Shown piece after piece: positions 49,404 through 60,257 of a stretch of 64,000 nucleotides of DNA. The stretch lies in contig NZ_LT985324.1 in NCBI RefSeq assembly GCF_900290275.1, positions 819,466 to 883,465 of the forward strand, given 5' to 3'. Position numbers and translations under genes: made by a program. Position 1 is the first letter of the stretch. Each line of letters starts with the position of its first letter. Source of the stretch: Prevotella merdae. Its GTDB lineage: Bacteria > Bacteroidota > Bacteroidia > Bacteroidales > Bacteroidaceae. Under the pieces are notes generated by a model. That model did no database searches. It had not been told where the DNA came from and worked only from the letters and a program-made list of their open reading frames with translations.

Positions 49404-52400
49404 TTCGTATCTTCTATTGCTATATCAAATTTTATATCCTGGTTCCTGCAGATGTCTATTTCTGTATCGTAGGTGATAGTGGATAGATCGTACATCTTTC
49501 GCTCACCTGGAGCGTTGTAGATAAACCATCCGTTCATAAAACCTCCATCAGGATAGATACATAGTTTCTTTCCAGCACATTCAAATGTGAGGACACGCCA
49601 ATGCGTTAGACTACGTCTTGGTGCTGATACGACAGGGGAGAGAGCACCTTTTATTCCATCCTCGTATTCCAATCCCTCAACCAATTCGTTTGCCAGGTTT
49701 TCAAGCCATGAGTCACGGTCTTCTGATGTAGGCTGATTGGCTCCAAGATTATCACGCTTTCCGTTGTCACTATTGTATCGCTCAACCAAGAACTCCAAGT
49801 TATAAGGAGAACCAATCTTCTTAATGAAGTACTTGATAGTTTGTGAACACAAGATGATAGACAGGATGCTCTTCATGTGCTCATCTTGATAAGACACATT
49901 TACTACAGATTCTCTGTTAGCCTGACAATGAGCTACAAATGCCTGAACAATCTGTGATGCTCTATTGTCGATGATACCGGCAAGCCCAGATGTCTTGATG
50001 ATTGTTGGGTCACCATCCACGAGTTTGAATATCTTCGTTGTAGCATCCACAATATCCGTCTTTATAAACTTTGCCTTGCATGCGAAGTTATTGGTACGGA
50101 TATAGTATATGGTACCATTTCCCCACTTGTCATTCATTGTGATATGGTTAGGGTTGTTTGTAAAATACAATCTGCCATCAATGTATGCCAACGGGTAAAG
50201 CCCATTCCCTGCAAATGGATTCTTTATTTCCATCACTTCGTTTGTCCATCCCTTAACAGAGCGGATCATGCTCATCGCCGGTGTAGGTATAGCTATATCC
50301 GTATTCTTAACTACACAGAAAGAAGTCTGCTGACCATGAGGAGCAAAATAGTTGAAGAACTGACCTTTCCAACAATGGTCTGTGCCTTCATATTCCCAGC
50401 TTGCATAGTCATCATCAACGAAAATGAACTTCTCGTTCTGTGACAATGCAAATGTACGTTCCATCTTGGCAAGAGATGTTTCTGTAGCACTTTCTCCGAA
50501 TACGCTCGATACAGCATTTGGCAGAACTTTTCTTGCAGAGCGTTCCTCTTCTATCCATGCCTTTGCTGCATCTATATCGATATGATTGATATAGTGTAGT
50601 GTGAACTTGTCTATCAATGCCTCCTTGTTGCCTGAACGTATTGCAGCCTCAATGATTGTATAGGCACGTTCTATAGCCGACTTCATCAAGTCCATAGCAG
50701 CCAGCTGGTTAGAATAGCCGGAACCACCAGGATTAGCATCGAAAATGCAAATATGTCCATTAGGTGTAATGGTAAAGTCGAGGTCTGTACGCTCAACATT
50801 CAATTCCTCAGACAAGGCTCTTGCAAAGAGCAATCCAAGAGTGATGAGCAGATCTTCTTCTTCATTACGACTGTTAATCCAGTCTTTCTGGAAATGGCGT
50901 ATTCTAATCTCTGTATAATCTGTTTGGATGGTATCTCCCAAAACTACGTTTCGCTTGATGTAATCAGTACTGCCACATCCCAAACACTTATTCGGTTTCG
51001 GACCTTTTTTCACGAGTGCAAAGTGATAATCTGGCTTATCCGTATCTTTTGATGCGATAGGATTCATTTCGTTTGGCAGCTTATCAGGGTCACTTGATGA
51101 GGCTGCAGGCCAGCTTTCAAGTACGGTCTTTCCGCATTTGGTACAATGACAATAGCCAAATCCTGTACCTTCATTATAATACAGTATCTGACCGTTGCCA
51201 CTTTCTCTACTGCTACGGGTATCAAAAAGGTGTGGTTCAATACGATCCTGCTTCCATTCATCAGCTCCAATCAACTGAGCACTTACACGAGTATATACAT
51301 TCTGGTCAAGAATTCGACTTGCCGATTCATTCATGTCTGGAATAAATTCTGCAGGTTGCAACAGGTCGAGTTCTGTACTTGCACTAACTCTCCATTTCTC
51401 TAAAGAGTCCAATTCCTCTTTTGTATCAATCACCACTTGTTCACGGTTGAAGTACAGCTTTTTGAACGTTACTTCTGGTTTGAAGAAGTTGGTGTATCTG
51501 ATTCCACGTACGATTCTTACCATACCGTCTCTTGCAATAGGATTGCCCGGTGCATATTGAGACAATGCAGTACGAAGAGGGTATGATGGGTTCGATGGGG
51601 TAACCAATGTATATGATGTCTGTGATGAAGCATTTATATCAAACTCTACCACGTTCACTGGCATATTGGCATTTGGCGTAAAGCGATGAGTTGCCCAATA
51701 TGAAATCAAACGGGAAGCTAATGGTTCAATGAACTTCATTTCAAAGAATGCCTGTTGTCTTGCACTCTTTGCCTTCTTGTATGGTTCTGCATAATCCTGA
51801 ATGCGCAATTCCAGTTCAGAATAGCATTTCTCGTTCATTTCACGAGCTTTGGAAACGACATACTGAGGCGGACGGCTACTAAAGATAGTGCCGTCTAACA
51901 AAATTCGAATCTTTCTTCTCAAATCATCACTCAGCGACTCGCTGCATTTATTGTTGAATGCTTCATAAGGTGTACCAGTCTCGTCACCCAATCCATCCAA
52001 TGGACTAATAGGAGCATTATCAGCCTTTTTCTTTACCTTAAAGTGGTTGCTCTCACCATCAGGAACTATCTGATAATTAGTATAGTAACTGATTACTTGC
52101 TCAGTGATACTGCCACCAGCCATTCCAAAAACGCCAAATTCTCTAATGAGGAAAGAGTTAATATGACGTTGAATCACCTGGGCACTATTCAGATCAACAG
52201 TAGGCGAGTTGACGTTGCGCATGATGACATTCTCCATAGGATTCAGCAATGTCCTTATACCTACAGCGTCAGATCCACACAGTGTAACACAGGCACTACG
52301 AACCTGGCCGCGTCGTCCACTACGACCGGCTCTCTGTTTATAGTTTGAAGGCATTGGTGGGACAGAAGTCATCATCACTAATTCCAAGTCACCGAGGTCA

Positions 52401-55400
52401 ACACCCATCTCCATTGTTGTAGAACAAGCAAGGATGTTGAGTCTATGATCCTTGAAATCTTCTTGTACCTGACGACTAATCATCTTATCCACCTGTGCTG
52501 TATGCTCAGCCTGAATGAAGAGTTGAGGGAATTGATGAATTTGAAGGAGACGATCTGAGAACGAACCGTTTTCTCCCCATAAATCATTATTCCAGAGAAT
52601 CTTTCGATTATCTTTAGCCCATTCTTCTATCACCTCATCAGCAGGATTTGGATTCATGCTATGGTTATGATAAGGGTAGGGAACCCATTTTTCATGAAGC
52701 TCTTCTTTCAAAGCTACTGGTTCGCCGCCGATGACGTATGGTGAATAACCATGGAAGGTAATCTCTACGGGACGCAGACATTCTACATGATGTCTGCTAC
52801 CAGACTGGTTTGTGTCACACAAATATACATCATCATAGAGTTTGAAACCAAGTTTGGCAAGATTGAGTCGATAAGGAGTAAAATGAACTCCATCTTTTAC
52901 CTCGTCTTTGTCTTTAACTTGTTTGTGTAACTCCGTGTCATAATGCTTACCATGTTCCAGTAATTCGTATTTTAACGTCAGCTCATTCCACATGCAGTCT
53001 ATAACATCCTGAATGTCTTGCTTATAACTGTTGATAGCATTCACTATTGAAATATGCTTCTCATTTGCAATCAGTTTTGCTAACAATCTGATGATACGAG
53101 ATGGATTAGCTGCCTTGTCTCTGATGACTGGTTTGTGGACAGGACGACGCATTTCTTTTTTGGTGGCAAATCTTACCGTTTGGAATATGTCAACAGAGTC
53201 CTGGTCATCCATTGTCAAGAATACACACTCACTCTGACGAGCAGTATAGTCCAGGAATAACTGCATTAAGGCGTGCCAATCCTTTTTAGAAATCTGATTT
53301 TCAGGTGATAGCTTACCATTGAATTCCTCTACAGCATCAGGCAACTTTGAAGTCAATGCTGGTTGTAAGTCGTCATAGTAAGAGGCGAACAAACCCATTG
53401 TTTCTGGAGTTGCTGCAGACAAAGGTCTGTGAGACAGATATTCCACCATGAGGGATAGAATATATTTACGTTTCGTCTCTGGTTTTATATTGCCATCTTC
53501 ATCAAGTTCTGGGCTCAGTTCAGAGCGTTCGGCAAACTGCTGACAGAAAATATCTGCCAGCCTATCATTGATAAGCACATCTAAAATGTCCTGCCATGAC
53601 AAGAACTGATTAGGCTTCAGCTCATTGAGCAGTGCCTGAATAGCTTTTTCATCGCTACCTTCAAGAATGTCCAGTTTCTCTTCTGCATCCTTGTGCTGAG
53701 GGTCTTTTCTACCTGTAGTATCGTAAATATTTTCGAAGTGCTTAATAGCCTCTTCCATTGTCATACTGCCAGCAGTAGCCATTCTGCATAACTCATGGTA
53801 CAAAGTGCCATAGACCCACAGACGTTCTTCTTCCAAGTTCTGCTTAATGGTACTACGAGCTGCCATCTGGCGACTATCTACAAAACTGATATATTGCTGC
53901 CCTTTATGCAGATATATCTTAGATTCATCCTTTGGCTTTCCTTCTGTCATCAAGTCGAGAGTAGAAGGAGCTATCAATCTGGAGATAAAATCTGGAGCAA
54001 CACGGAACTTCTGAAGTTTCTTAGCATCTTCTTCATCAGTTTGTATCACATCGGCATTGTCTTCGTCCTGCTTTGCCTGTTTTGTCAGCTTCGTACCACA
54101 ATAAGGGCATTGGCAATGAGCATTGGCTATGATTCTCCAACCTTTTGGTGCCGGATTGCTTGCTGTAACATTTAGCAGTCTGTTACCCTTGATAATATAA
54201 GGTATATTGTTGTCATATTCTGCATTCTCACTTTTTGTAGTACCAAATACGTAGAGAGTTTTACCTGTATCTTCTGTATTGACAAGATCGAACATGTCGC
54301 TATCATCCATAGTAATAGGTTGATAGCCAATGCCGTCATCATACTTCACTTCTTCTGCAATGGCAACATACTCACCGCAATGCTTACAACGGCTCATTTC
54401 CAATAAGGGTGCATCGTCTTTGCTCCTCTGTCCCGATTTGTTTTCCAAATAGACACGGAAACTACCATCCTCGGTATAGTGTGAGTCTGCAAGGTCAACA
54501 TACAGGCCATGGTTTGGTACACGGTAGAAGTAATGTACTTTCACACGTAAGTCTTCCAGACCCATATCTTCTGCTTTTTGGCACATTTCGTCCAGTCGCA
54601 CCAGCTTCTCCTCGATAGTCTCACCTTCCGTTATCAAGTCATCGAGTTTGCTATATCCGTCATGATTATCGTTGATAAGCTTAAGCCAATACTCTTTGTC
54701 CTCTTCAGGAATGACATCGATGCCTTTACGCTTACCATCCACATATTTCACCTGGTTAGTCTGCAATCCGGTAATTCCGGCAATGAAATCCTTCAGTTCT
54801 TCCTTGGCATTCTCACTACCATTGCCGATGGTAGCGGATGACGTTGCAAAGCGTACCTCGTCAGTAGTCACACCATAGGCCATGAGCACACGTCTGATCA
54901 GCATGGCAATCTCAGCGGCTCCAGCACCAGTATAGGTATGAGTCTCATCCAAAGCAATCCATCTCAGTGTGCCTTCGCCTTCCTCTTCCTGCTTTTCATG
55001 AATCAGCTTTCTATCCTTATCACGCAGCAAGATATACTCCAGCATGGTTGGGTTTGTCAACAGTATGTTGGCTGGGTGTTGACGCAATTCGGCACGAGTG
55101 GCTATGACATGAGGGTATTTTTCTTCAATGACATTTCCAGCTTCATCCCTGGTTATACCACGGATGGCATCAATCTTACGGAGAACTTTTTTGTAGTTCT
55201 TATCCTCTTCATTAGGCAGAAACTCTGGCATATCACCATTGTAAACAGCAAAAGTGAGATTTGTTCCTGCCAGCAGTTTTTCCATACGTGCCTTCTGATC
55301 CTCCATCAGTGCATTGAGAGGGTAGAGGAAGATGGCCTGTACCTGTTCAGGTATATGATGTTCTATCAGATCCTGTACAAGAGGGAGCATGAAACACTCA

Positions 55401-55795
55401 GTCTTACCCGAACCAGTTCCTGTTGTTACAACGATACTCATATTTTTGCCGTCAGGAGTCTTCTCCTTCAGCAAAGTTTTCCAGCACTGATACTGGTGCT
55501 CATAAGGTGGATAGTAAGAATCTGCATTAGGCATACATTTCTGCCAGAGTGTACCCACCATTTCTTTAGCCTCGGCTTCGTGTTCAGGATAAACAGTCTC
55601 GTAGCTGTTCATGCATTGTACCAATGGCATGGCATCCTTAGGAGCGAATACCTCAGGGATTATCATCTTCAACTGATTGATATATCCCTTTTGGCTTTTG
55701 TTCCTTGCTTCACCGCACCACATGGCTGCAAGAGTTTTCTCTACTGCTGTGCGGTTATTCTTATATAGTTCTGCAAATCTGAATTTTTGCTTCAT
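49400..55795 (-). CDS. DruE-like giant helicase (DEAD/DEAH + DUF1998)
   Basis: A 2131-aa protein. Helicase motif I VVTTGTGSGKTECFMLP, motif II ALDETHTYTGAGA, motif III ATSSATIG, and motif VI NYKQRAGRSGRRGQ near residue 1180. The C-terminal third has DUF1998 features: zinc-type CHCTKCGKTV and CLGCGSTDY, then IFDANPGGSGYSNQ. Length and layout match DruE of Druantia systems. It lies 11 nt after the 992-aa DruH-like gene and overlaps mcrB by 4 nt. Alternatives are DISARM DrmA-like or DpdJ-like helicases, but the large partner favours Druantia III. Confidence 0.75.
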   Translation of the reverse strand: MKQKFRFAELYKNNRTAVEKTLAAMWCGEARNKSQKGYINQLKMIIPEVFAPKDAMPLVQCMNSYETVYPEHEAEAKEMVGTLWQKCMPNADSYYPPYEHQYQCWKTLLKEKTPDGKNMSIVVTTGTGSGKTECFMLPLVQDLIEHHIPEQVQAIFLYPLNALMEDQKARMEKLLAGTNLTFAVYNGDMPEFLPNEEDKNYKKVLRKIDAIRGITRDEAGNVIEEKYPHVIATRAELRQHPANILLTNPTMLEYILLRDKDRKLIHEKQEEEGEGTLRWIALDETHTYTGAGAAEIAMLIRRVLMAYGVTTDEVRFATSSATIGNGSENAKEELKDFIAGITGLQTNQVKYVDGKRKGIDVIPEEDKEYWLKLINDNHDGYSKLDDLITEGETIEEKLVRLDEMCQKAEDMGLEDLRVKVHYFYRVPNHGLYVDLADSHYTEDGSFRVYLENKSGQRSKDDAPLLEMSRCKHCGEYVAIAEEVKYDDGIGYQPITMDDSDMFDLVNTEDTGKTLYVFGTTKSENAEYDNNIPYIIKGNRLLNVTASNPAPKGWRIIANAHCQCPYCGTKLTKQAKQDEDNADVIQTDEEDAKKLQKFRVAPDFISRLIAPSTLDLMTEGKPKDESKIYLHKGQQYISFVDSRQMAARSTIKQNLEEERLWVYGTLYHELCRMATAGSMTMEEAIKHFENIYDTTGRKDPQHKDAEEKLDILEGSDEKAIQALLNELKPNQFLSWQDILDVLINDRLADIFCQQFAERSELSPELDEDGNIKPETKRKYILSLMVEYLSHRPLSAATPETMGLFASYYDDLQPALTSKLPDAVEEFNGKLSPENQISKKDWHALMQLFLDYTARQSECVFLTMDDQDSVDIFQTVRFATKKEMRRPVHKPVIRDKAANPSRIIRLLAKLIANEKHISIVNAINSYKQDIQDVIDCMWNELTLKYELLEHGKHYDTELHKQVKDKDEVKDGVHFTPYRLNLAKLGFKLYDDVYLCDTNQSGSRHHVECLRPVEITFHGYSPYVIGGEPVALKEELHEKWVPYPYHNHSMNPNPADEVIEEWAKDNRKILWNNDLWGENGSFSDRLLQIHQFPQLFIQAEHTAQVDKMISRQVQEDFKDHRLNILACSTTMEMGVDLGDLELVMMTSVPPMPSNYKQRAGRSGRRGQVRSACVTLCGSDAVGIRTLLNPMENVIMRNVNSPTVDLNSAQVIQRHINSFLIREFGVFGMAGGSITEQVISYYTNYQIVPDGESNHFKVKKKADNAPISPLDGLGDETGTPYEAFNNKCSESLSDDLRRKIRILLDGTIFSSRPPQYVVSKAREMNEKCYSELELRIQDYAEPYKKAKSARQQAFFEMKFIEPLASRLISYWATHRFTPNANMPVNVVEFDINASSQTSYTLVTPSNPSYPLRTALSQYAPGNPIARDGMVRIVRGIRYTNFFKPEVTFKKLYFNREQVVIDTKEELDSLEKWRVSASTELDLLQPAEFIPDMNESASRILDQNVYTRVSAQLIGADEWKQDRIEPHLFDTRSSRESGNGQILYYNEGTGFGYCHCTKCGKTVLESWPAASSSDPDKLPNEMNPIASKDTDKPDYHFALVKKGPKPNKCLGCGSTDYIKRNVVLGDTIQTDYTEIRIRHFQKDWINSRNEEEDLLITLGLLFARALSEELNVERTDLDFTITPNGHICIFDANPGGSGYSNQLAAMDLMKSAIERAYTIIEAAIRSGNKEALIDKFTLHYINHIDIDAAKAWIEEERSARKVLPNAVSSVFGESATETSLAKMERTFALSQNEKFIFVDDDYASWEYEGTDHCWKGQFFNYFAPHGQQTSFCVVKNTDIAIPTPAMSMIRSVKGWTNEVMEIKNPFAGNGLYPLAYIDGRLYFTNNPNHITMNDKWGNGTIYYIRTNNFACKAKFIKTDIVDATTKIFKLVDGDPTIIKTSGLAGIIDNRASQIVQAFVAHCQANRESVVNVSYQDEHMKSILSIILCSQTIKYFIKKIGSPYNLEFLVERYNSDNGKRDNLGANQPTSEDRDSWLENLANELVEGLEYEDGIKGALSPVVSAPRRSLTHWRVLTFECAGKKLCIYPDGGFMNGWFIYNAPGERKMYDLSTITYDTEIDICRNQDIKFDIAIEDTK

Positions 55796-55806
55796 ATCTC
55801 GATATT

Positions 55807-58785
55807 CTAATTTTCATTTGAAACTATAGCGTGATTCATCTCGCTGAATTTATATCTGCACTCATCAAAGTCTATCAGAAACTCTTTCAAGTTTTCATAT
55901 TTTCCCAAAGCATCTGGGTTATCTTGTATGAGTTTGAGAGCTTTATCTGCATCTTCCTCTATCTTTGGCCAGACATCAAAAGACCAGTATCTTTTAAGAA
56001 ACTCTTTCAGACAACTCTCCTCTCGTTCATCCGAACATTTTGGCGTCTTCAGAAAGAATTCAGTTACAGCTTCCTTCATCTTGCTTACCTCGTCAGCATC
56101 TTCTGCCAAATCTTCAATCTGGCTGATCCACGCTTCTCTTGGTAAAAGCATCCAGTCGAAGTGGAACTCTACGGCAAACTGATACAGATTTTCAATGTCT
56201 GTATCGGTTAGCTGATAACCACGCTTCTTGACAAGAGGAAGAAATATATCTCCAATTTGTCTGCCTGCTTTCACCACTTTTATGAGTGGATTGAAGAGAA
56301 AGAAGTATGTCTTATGCTCAGCCACGATTTCAAAGCAATATAATGCATCGACTACTATCTGCGATTTCTTACCTCCCCAACCAGACTTTACCTTTTTTAT
56401 ATAAGGTAAGGCATAATGCCGTGGAAACGAATTGAATTTCATGCTTTGGAATACAATGCCGTCACCTGATAGTTCGTTGCTGTTAGCTACAGCCACTGGA
56501 TCCGTCTTGTAGTTCCATGCATATAAATCTTTCGGTGCATCCATAGCCTTCGATATATATACTTTCAGATAATCCAGAGGAAACTCTTCTGTAAGTTCAT
56601 CTACCGGCATTTCCAGTTTGTAGTTATCTACAGAAAGGTTAGGGTCATTGAAGGTAGGGAAACCATAGAACATTCTACTGTTCTTTTTGATTTGATATTC
56701 CTTCACGCCATTTTCTGAGAAATCTCTTATAGAGAATTGGTTGCAGTTGATGAGAGGAATGTGTATATCCTCTTCTTTGCCAGCGTAACTCACAATATGA
56801 CTTTTCCTATTGCTATCCTTCTGCGATAGTTCACGCATAATGATAGGACGATATACGTCCACCAATATTTGTGCCTGGTCATTTCCTATTTTCAGCTGTT
56901 TGGTATCAGGCTCACGCACACCCAGCAACTTTTCAAAGTTATCTTGTATGTCATCTACTCCTTCCAAAGCTGTACAGATACGCATGTGCTCGAAATCTCG
57001 CCAGATTGGTTGCTGTCCGGCAGAGACAGGAGTGAAAGGTACATAATACACGTGCGGTTTGAATACGATGCCTTTTACCGTCACTCTTAGGCGAATTGCA
57101 CCTTGCTCTGGTTCTTCTTCGTTCCAATCCACATAGCGTGATCCTTTCAGCCATTCCAGATCATAGTCAGTTACAGGTTCGCCTTCCTTTGAAGCACCTG
57201 TAGCATAATGTCGTACTTCCAGACCACTGCGTCCGAAAAGAACAGGGAGATTATCTTCCTGCATTTCTTCGTCATCGTAGTCTGTATCGATATACTTGTA
57301 GAGCACAAAGACATTATCCTTATACTTGATGGTCTTCAGATATTTCTTTGTAACAACCTGGTATAGTCCATTACGGTTGAAGAAGGGTGGTAATATCTCC
57401 TTGCCATCCGGACCAACCAGTATCACCTTATCATTGATAGGACACCAGCAATAGTCAGTACCGCATTTTTCTCCATTTCTATAATGTGCATACACCACTG
57501 GCAACTCTCTGTAAGGTTCTGCAAGATGATATGCCGAAGAGAATATCACGGCTGTTGCAGCCTGTGCATTCTTTCTCGTGCTGAACTTGTTGCTTGTCTT
57601 AGGCAGGGCATACACCTGCATATAGTCTGCCACATGCAGTTCCTGCACAACTCTTGTCACGGCAATACTTGTGCCGTCAGCCTGATTTTCGTCGTACTTC
57701 ATCACCATCTCAACCTTGTCGAAATGGCATACAGGAATATCGGTATAGGTATTCTCGTCGATTTTGTTTACCGATAAGAAGCCGGTCTTTTCACTTCCTG
57801 TATTATCATATTTAAACAGAGGTTCCTCCGTTTTATCTAATTTCTGTACATAGCGACCATTATCCTTGAATCGCAGATAAAAGCGTATTCTACCCACTTC
57901 CTCAGGATGTTCGATTCCCCATTCCGGTTTCTGCAGTCTGTCGTAGCCTATGTATTGTTTTTTACCTCCACCAATCTCTTCAGGTTTCAGTTTCACTCTC
58001 AGGTGGCGAACCATCTGGTTTCTGCTTGCAGTATAGGCAATCACCCATTCAAAGTCAAATTTATTTTTCTTTGCCACCTCGTCAGCTTCCAGAATCTTGT
58101 GGAGTAACTGCGGTATGCAGGTTTCTTCACGATTCATGTCTTCCTTAGCAAAAGGAGCCTCTTTTTCCTTGCTGAGAATACAGTCTAGGTATTCATAGAG
58201 ACTATGCTTGCGTGCTATTGACTCTTGGAAGGCAACAGCACGGTTACGGTCTTTCAAATCATCCAGTTCTATTTCTTCACCATGGAATATCTTGCAAAGC
58301 TGGGGTAGGAGCGCATCATTCTTATCTCGTTTAAGCTCTGCTTGTACAGCCAGTCCACCCAATACCTGCAATGATTCCAGCCATCGGTAAGAGGTCTTGT
58401 CCGGATTAGTTGATGCGTTATAAACGAAGGTATTAGCATCAATCTTTGCCAGTTGGTACAACATCTTCAATTCATCGGTGGTAAGGGTTATCACCTTGTT
58501 GTCGTCCATGGTGTCTGCACCCTTATAAAAACGTTTGTACCACTCTGCCAGATACATCACTAATATAACGGCGAAATCCTCACTTAGCAGATGATGATAA
58601 TCATTGCTATGTGAGGAGATGCTATTTGCTATAGCCGTTTCAAGGATATAGAACTGCTCTAAAGAGAGTCTGAGCTCCCAGACGTAGGGGCGACCTACGT
58701 CTATTTGCTTCCTAAGTTGCTCTTGACACTTAGGTAGGCATGCCAGCAGTTTTTTATCCTCTTCTGTATAGGGAGTTGTTGCCAT
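55807..58785 (-). CDS. DruH-like protein (Druantia type III)
   Basis: A 992-aa protein of no known catalytic fold. It resembles the STY4851/ECs_5259 family that precedes the helicase in type III Druantia loci: early VWELRLSLEQFYILETAI, MYLAEWYKRFYKG, and a long mixed alpha/beta body. The assignment relies on size, position immediately upstream of the DruE-like helicase, and family likeness by eye. It is likely the specificity or adaptor partner. Confidence 0.6.
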   Translation of the reverse strand: MATTPYTEEDKKLLACLPKCQEQLRKQIDVGRPYVWELRLSLEQFYILETAIANSISSHSNDYHHLLSEDFAVILVMYLAEWYKRFYKGADTMDDNKVITLTTDELKMLYQLAKIDANTFVYNASTNPDKTSYRWLESLQVLGGLAVQAELKRDKNDALLPQLCKIFHGEEIELDDLKDRNRAVAFQESIARKHSLYEYLDCILSKEKEAPFAKEDMNREETCIPQLLHKILEADEVAKKNKFDFEWVIAYTASRNQMVRHLRVKLKPEEIGGGKKQYIGYDRLQKPEWGIEHPEEVGRIRFYLRFKDNGRYVQKLDKTEEPLFKYDNTGSEKTGFLSVNKIDENTYTDIPVCHFDKVEMVMKYDENQADGTSIAVTRVVQELHVADYMQVYALPKTSNKFSTRKNAQAATAVIFSSAYHLAEPYRELPVVYAHYRNGEKCGTDYCWCPINDKVILVGPDGKEILPPFFNRNGLYQVVTKKYLKTIKYKDNVFVLYKYIDTDYDDEEMQEDNLPVLFGRSGLEVRHYATGASKEGEPVTDYDLEWLKGSRYVDWNEEEPEQGAIRLRVTVKGIVFKPHVYYVPFTPVSAGQQPIWRDFEHMRICTALEGVDDIQDNFEKLLGVREPDTKQLKIGNDQAQILVDVYRPIIMRELSQKDSNRKSHIVSYAGKEEDIHIPLINCNQFSIRDFSENGVKEYQIKKNSRMFYGFPTFNDPNLSVDNYKLEMPVDELTEEFPLDYLKVYISKAMDAPKDLYAWNYKTDPVAVANSNELSGDGIVFQSMKFNSFPRHYALPYIKKVKSGWGGKKSQIVVDALYCFEIVAEHKTYFFLFNPLIKVVKAGRQIGDIFLPLVKKRGYQLTDTDIENLYQFAVEFHFDWMLLPREAWISQIEDLAEDADEVSKMKEAVTEFFLKTPKCSDEREESCLKEFLKRYWSFDVWPKIEEDADKALKLIQDNPDALGKYENLKEFLIDFDECRYKFSEMNHAIVSNEN

Positions 58786-58817
58786 AATCCTTACCTATTT
58801 TGTTTGACACTTTATTG

Positions 58818-60251
58818 CTATTTTACTTTCCAATAACCACCATTATCAGCGCCAATACGCTCTATCATCCCTTCTTTCTTTAGTTTGGCTAATTGTTTCT
58901 TTATTCCATCTTCGGTAATGCCGATAATTTTAGCCAACTCCTTTCTGCCCGTTTGTGGATGAATTCTAAGAATGTTGAGAATCTGTTCCTGGGTACTTTT
59001 CTGGGTACTTCTTTCCACTTTCTGGGTACTTCTTTCTTCTTTCTGGGTACTTATCAGGGTACTATAGTCTGCTTTCTGGGTACTTTTCTGATCTTCTTTT
59101 CTCCAAACTGTTACCTTAAATTCTTTACCATTGGCGTCATTATTTATCTCGATTCTTGGATATTCTGCTAATATTCGCACGATGCCTGAACCGATGCCTC
59201 TATAATGCAAGGCATTGGTGGCAAATGTTGCCAAATATGGATTACGTTGATAGGTTTTTCCATTACGAATATCCTGCTCGGTCAGACCTCCTGCCAATGC
59301 ACCAGGGCTGATAATCTCAACTCTGTTGTCAAAGATAAATATTCTTATTGGTGCAGAACGGAGTAGGTCTCTATGTACCAACGCATTCTGTAATACTTCC
59401 TCCAGTACTTCCTCTGAGATTTCCAATTTACCGAGCGAGTTGAACGAAGCTCCCTTTTCTTGTATGTTATGTAAATTTGATTTCAAGAAAGCCATGCTTT
59501 TTTCATATATCTGTGGCATATTACCGACAATCTCCTTTGTGTCACGATATTGAGTACCGGCAAGTTCGTTTCCAAAGAATGATACGGCTTTCACCATAAA
59601 TGTAGGACAGTAGTATTCCGGATGTTTACCGAAAAAGAGATAGCCTGCGAGCGTTGGGATTCCATTGTGATTGAGCACGTGAATGTTCTTTAACATCTGC
59701 TCTGCATTGTCAGATAGTTTATCAAGATTCAGGGCATAAACTTTCTTCAGATAATCATTAAGTGCATAGCGGTCGAGGTCATCGAAGTTTGTTTCCTGAA
59801 CCCCTGCTGCATCAGCCTGATAGCTACCTGAGTCTTGAAATAGAGACAATATTTCAGAGTTCTCTGTTATGCGTCTTTTGTCTGCCCCTTGTTTTACCCA
59901 TATTTCACCATTCAGATTTTTATAGGGCTTGTTCTTTCCTTGTGCTACACTGCATACCAGAAAATGCTTGCCATCGGCTCGTATCACATCGGTGGTGATA
60001 TAGATGGTAGGGCGTACTTGTTCGTTGGCAGCATTGCCTAGTTCTCGGCTGATGGTTTGTATTTCATCGTAAGACAAGCCTACCAGTTCGCCTGTCTTAT
60101 CTTTAATGCCAAAGAATATCTGTCCGCCAAGGGTGTTGGCAAATGCAATCATCTCCTTGGCGATTTCTTTCTGCCCTGTAAACTGCTCTTTAAACTGGAT
60201 TGTGGTGGTCTCACCACAACGGGCAATATCTTTTAATTCTTCTTGTGTCAT
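58818..60251 (-). CDS. AlbA_2 (Schlafen-like) / HATPase protein with STQK repeats
   Basis: A 477-aa protein. AlbA_2 domain (TTTIQFKEQFTGQKEIAKEM, GGQIFFGIKDKTGELVGLSY), HATPase_c_4-type region (EVLQNALVHRDLLRSAPIRI; VEIISPGALAGGL), a repeat linker with five STQ(K/E) units, and a C-terminal winged helix (RKELAKIIGITEDGIKKQLA). A transcription regulator or nucleic-acid sensor of the island; 33 nt upstream of the DruH-like gene. Confidence 0.85.
   Translation of the reverse strand: MTQEELKDIARCGETTTIQFKEQFTGQKEIAKEMIAFANTLGGQIFFGIKDKTGELVGLSYDEIQTISRELGNAANEQVRPTIYITTDVIRADGKHFLVCSVAQGKNKPYKNLNGEIWVKQGADKRRITENSEILSLFQDSGSYQADAAGVQETNFDDLDRYALNDYLKKVYALNLDKLSDNAEQMLKNIHVLNHNGIPTLAGYLFFGKHPEYYCPTFMVKAVSFFGNELAGTQYRDTKEIVGNMPQIYEKSMAFLKSNLHNIQEKGASFNSLGKLEISEEVLEEVLQNALVHRDLLRSAPIRIFIFDNRVEIISPGALAGGLTEQDIRNGKTYQRNPYLATFATNALHYRGIGSGIVRILAEYPRIEINNDANGKEFKVTVWRKEDQKSTQKADYSTLISTQKEERSTQKVERSTQKSTQEQILNILRIHPQTGRKELAKIIGITEDGIKKQLAKLKKEGMIERIGADNGGYWKVK
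58988..59095. repeat. CTGGGTACTT repeats inside AlbA_2 gene
   Basis: Six degenerate CTGGGTACTT units spaced 12-27 nt, each encoding STQ(K) on the minus strand. Unit number could change linker length without breaking the frame only when gained or lost in multiples of 3 nt. Confidence 0.7.
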
Positions 60252-60257
60252 TATTTT

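Noticed and set aside
49400..55795. DISARM (drmA/drmB) assignment for the helicase
   Set aside because: DISARM splits helicase and DUF1998 proteins and has a PLD protein DrmC; none is adjacent. The single giant protein with a large DruH-like partner fits Druantia III better.
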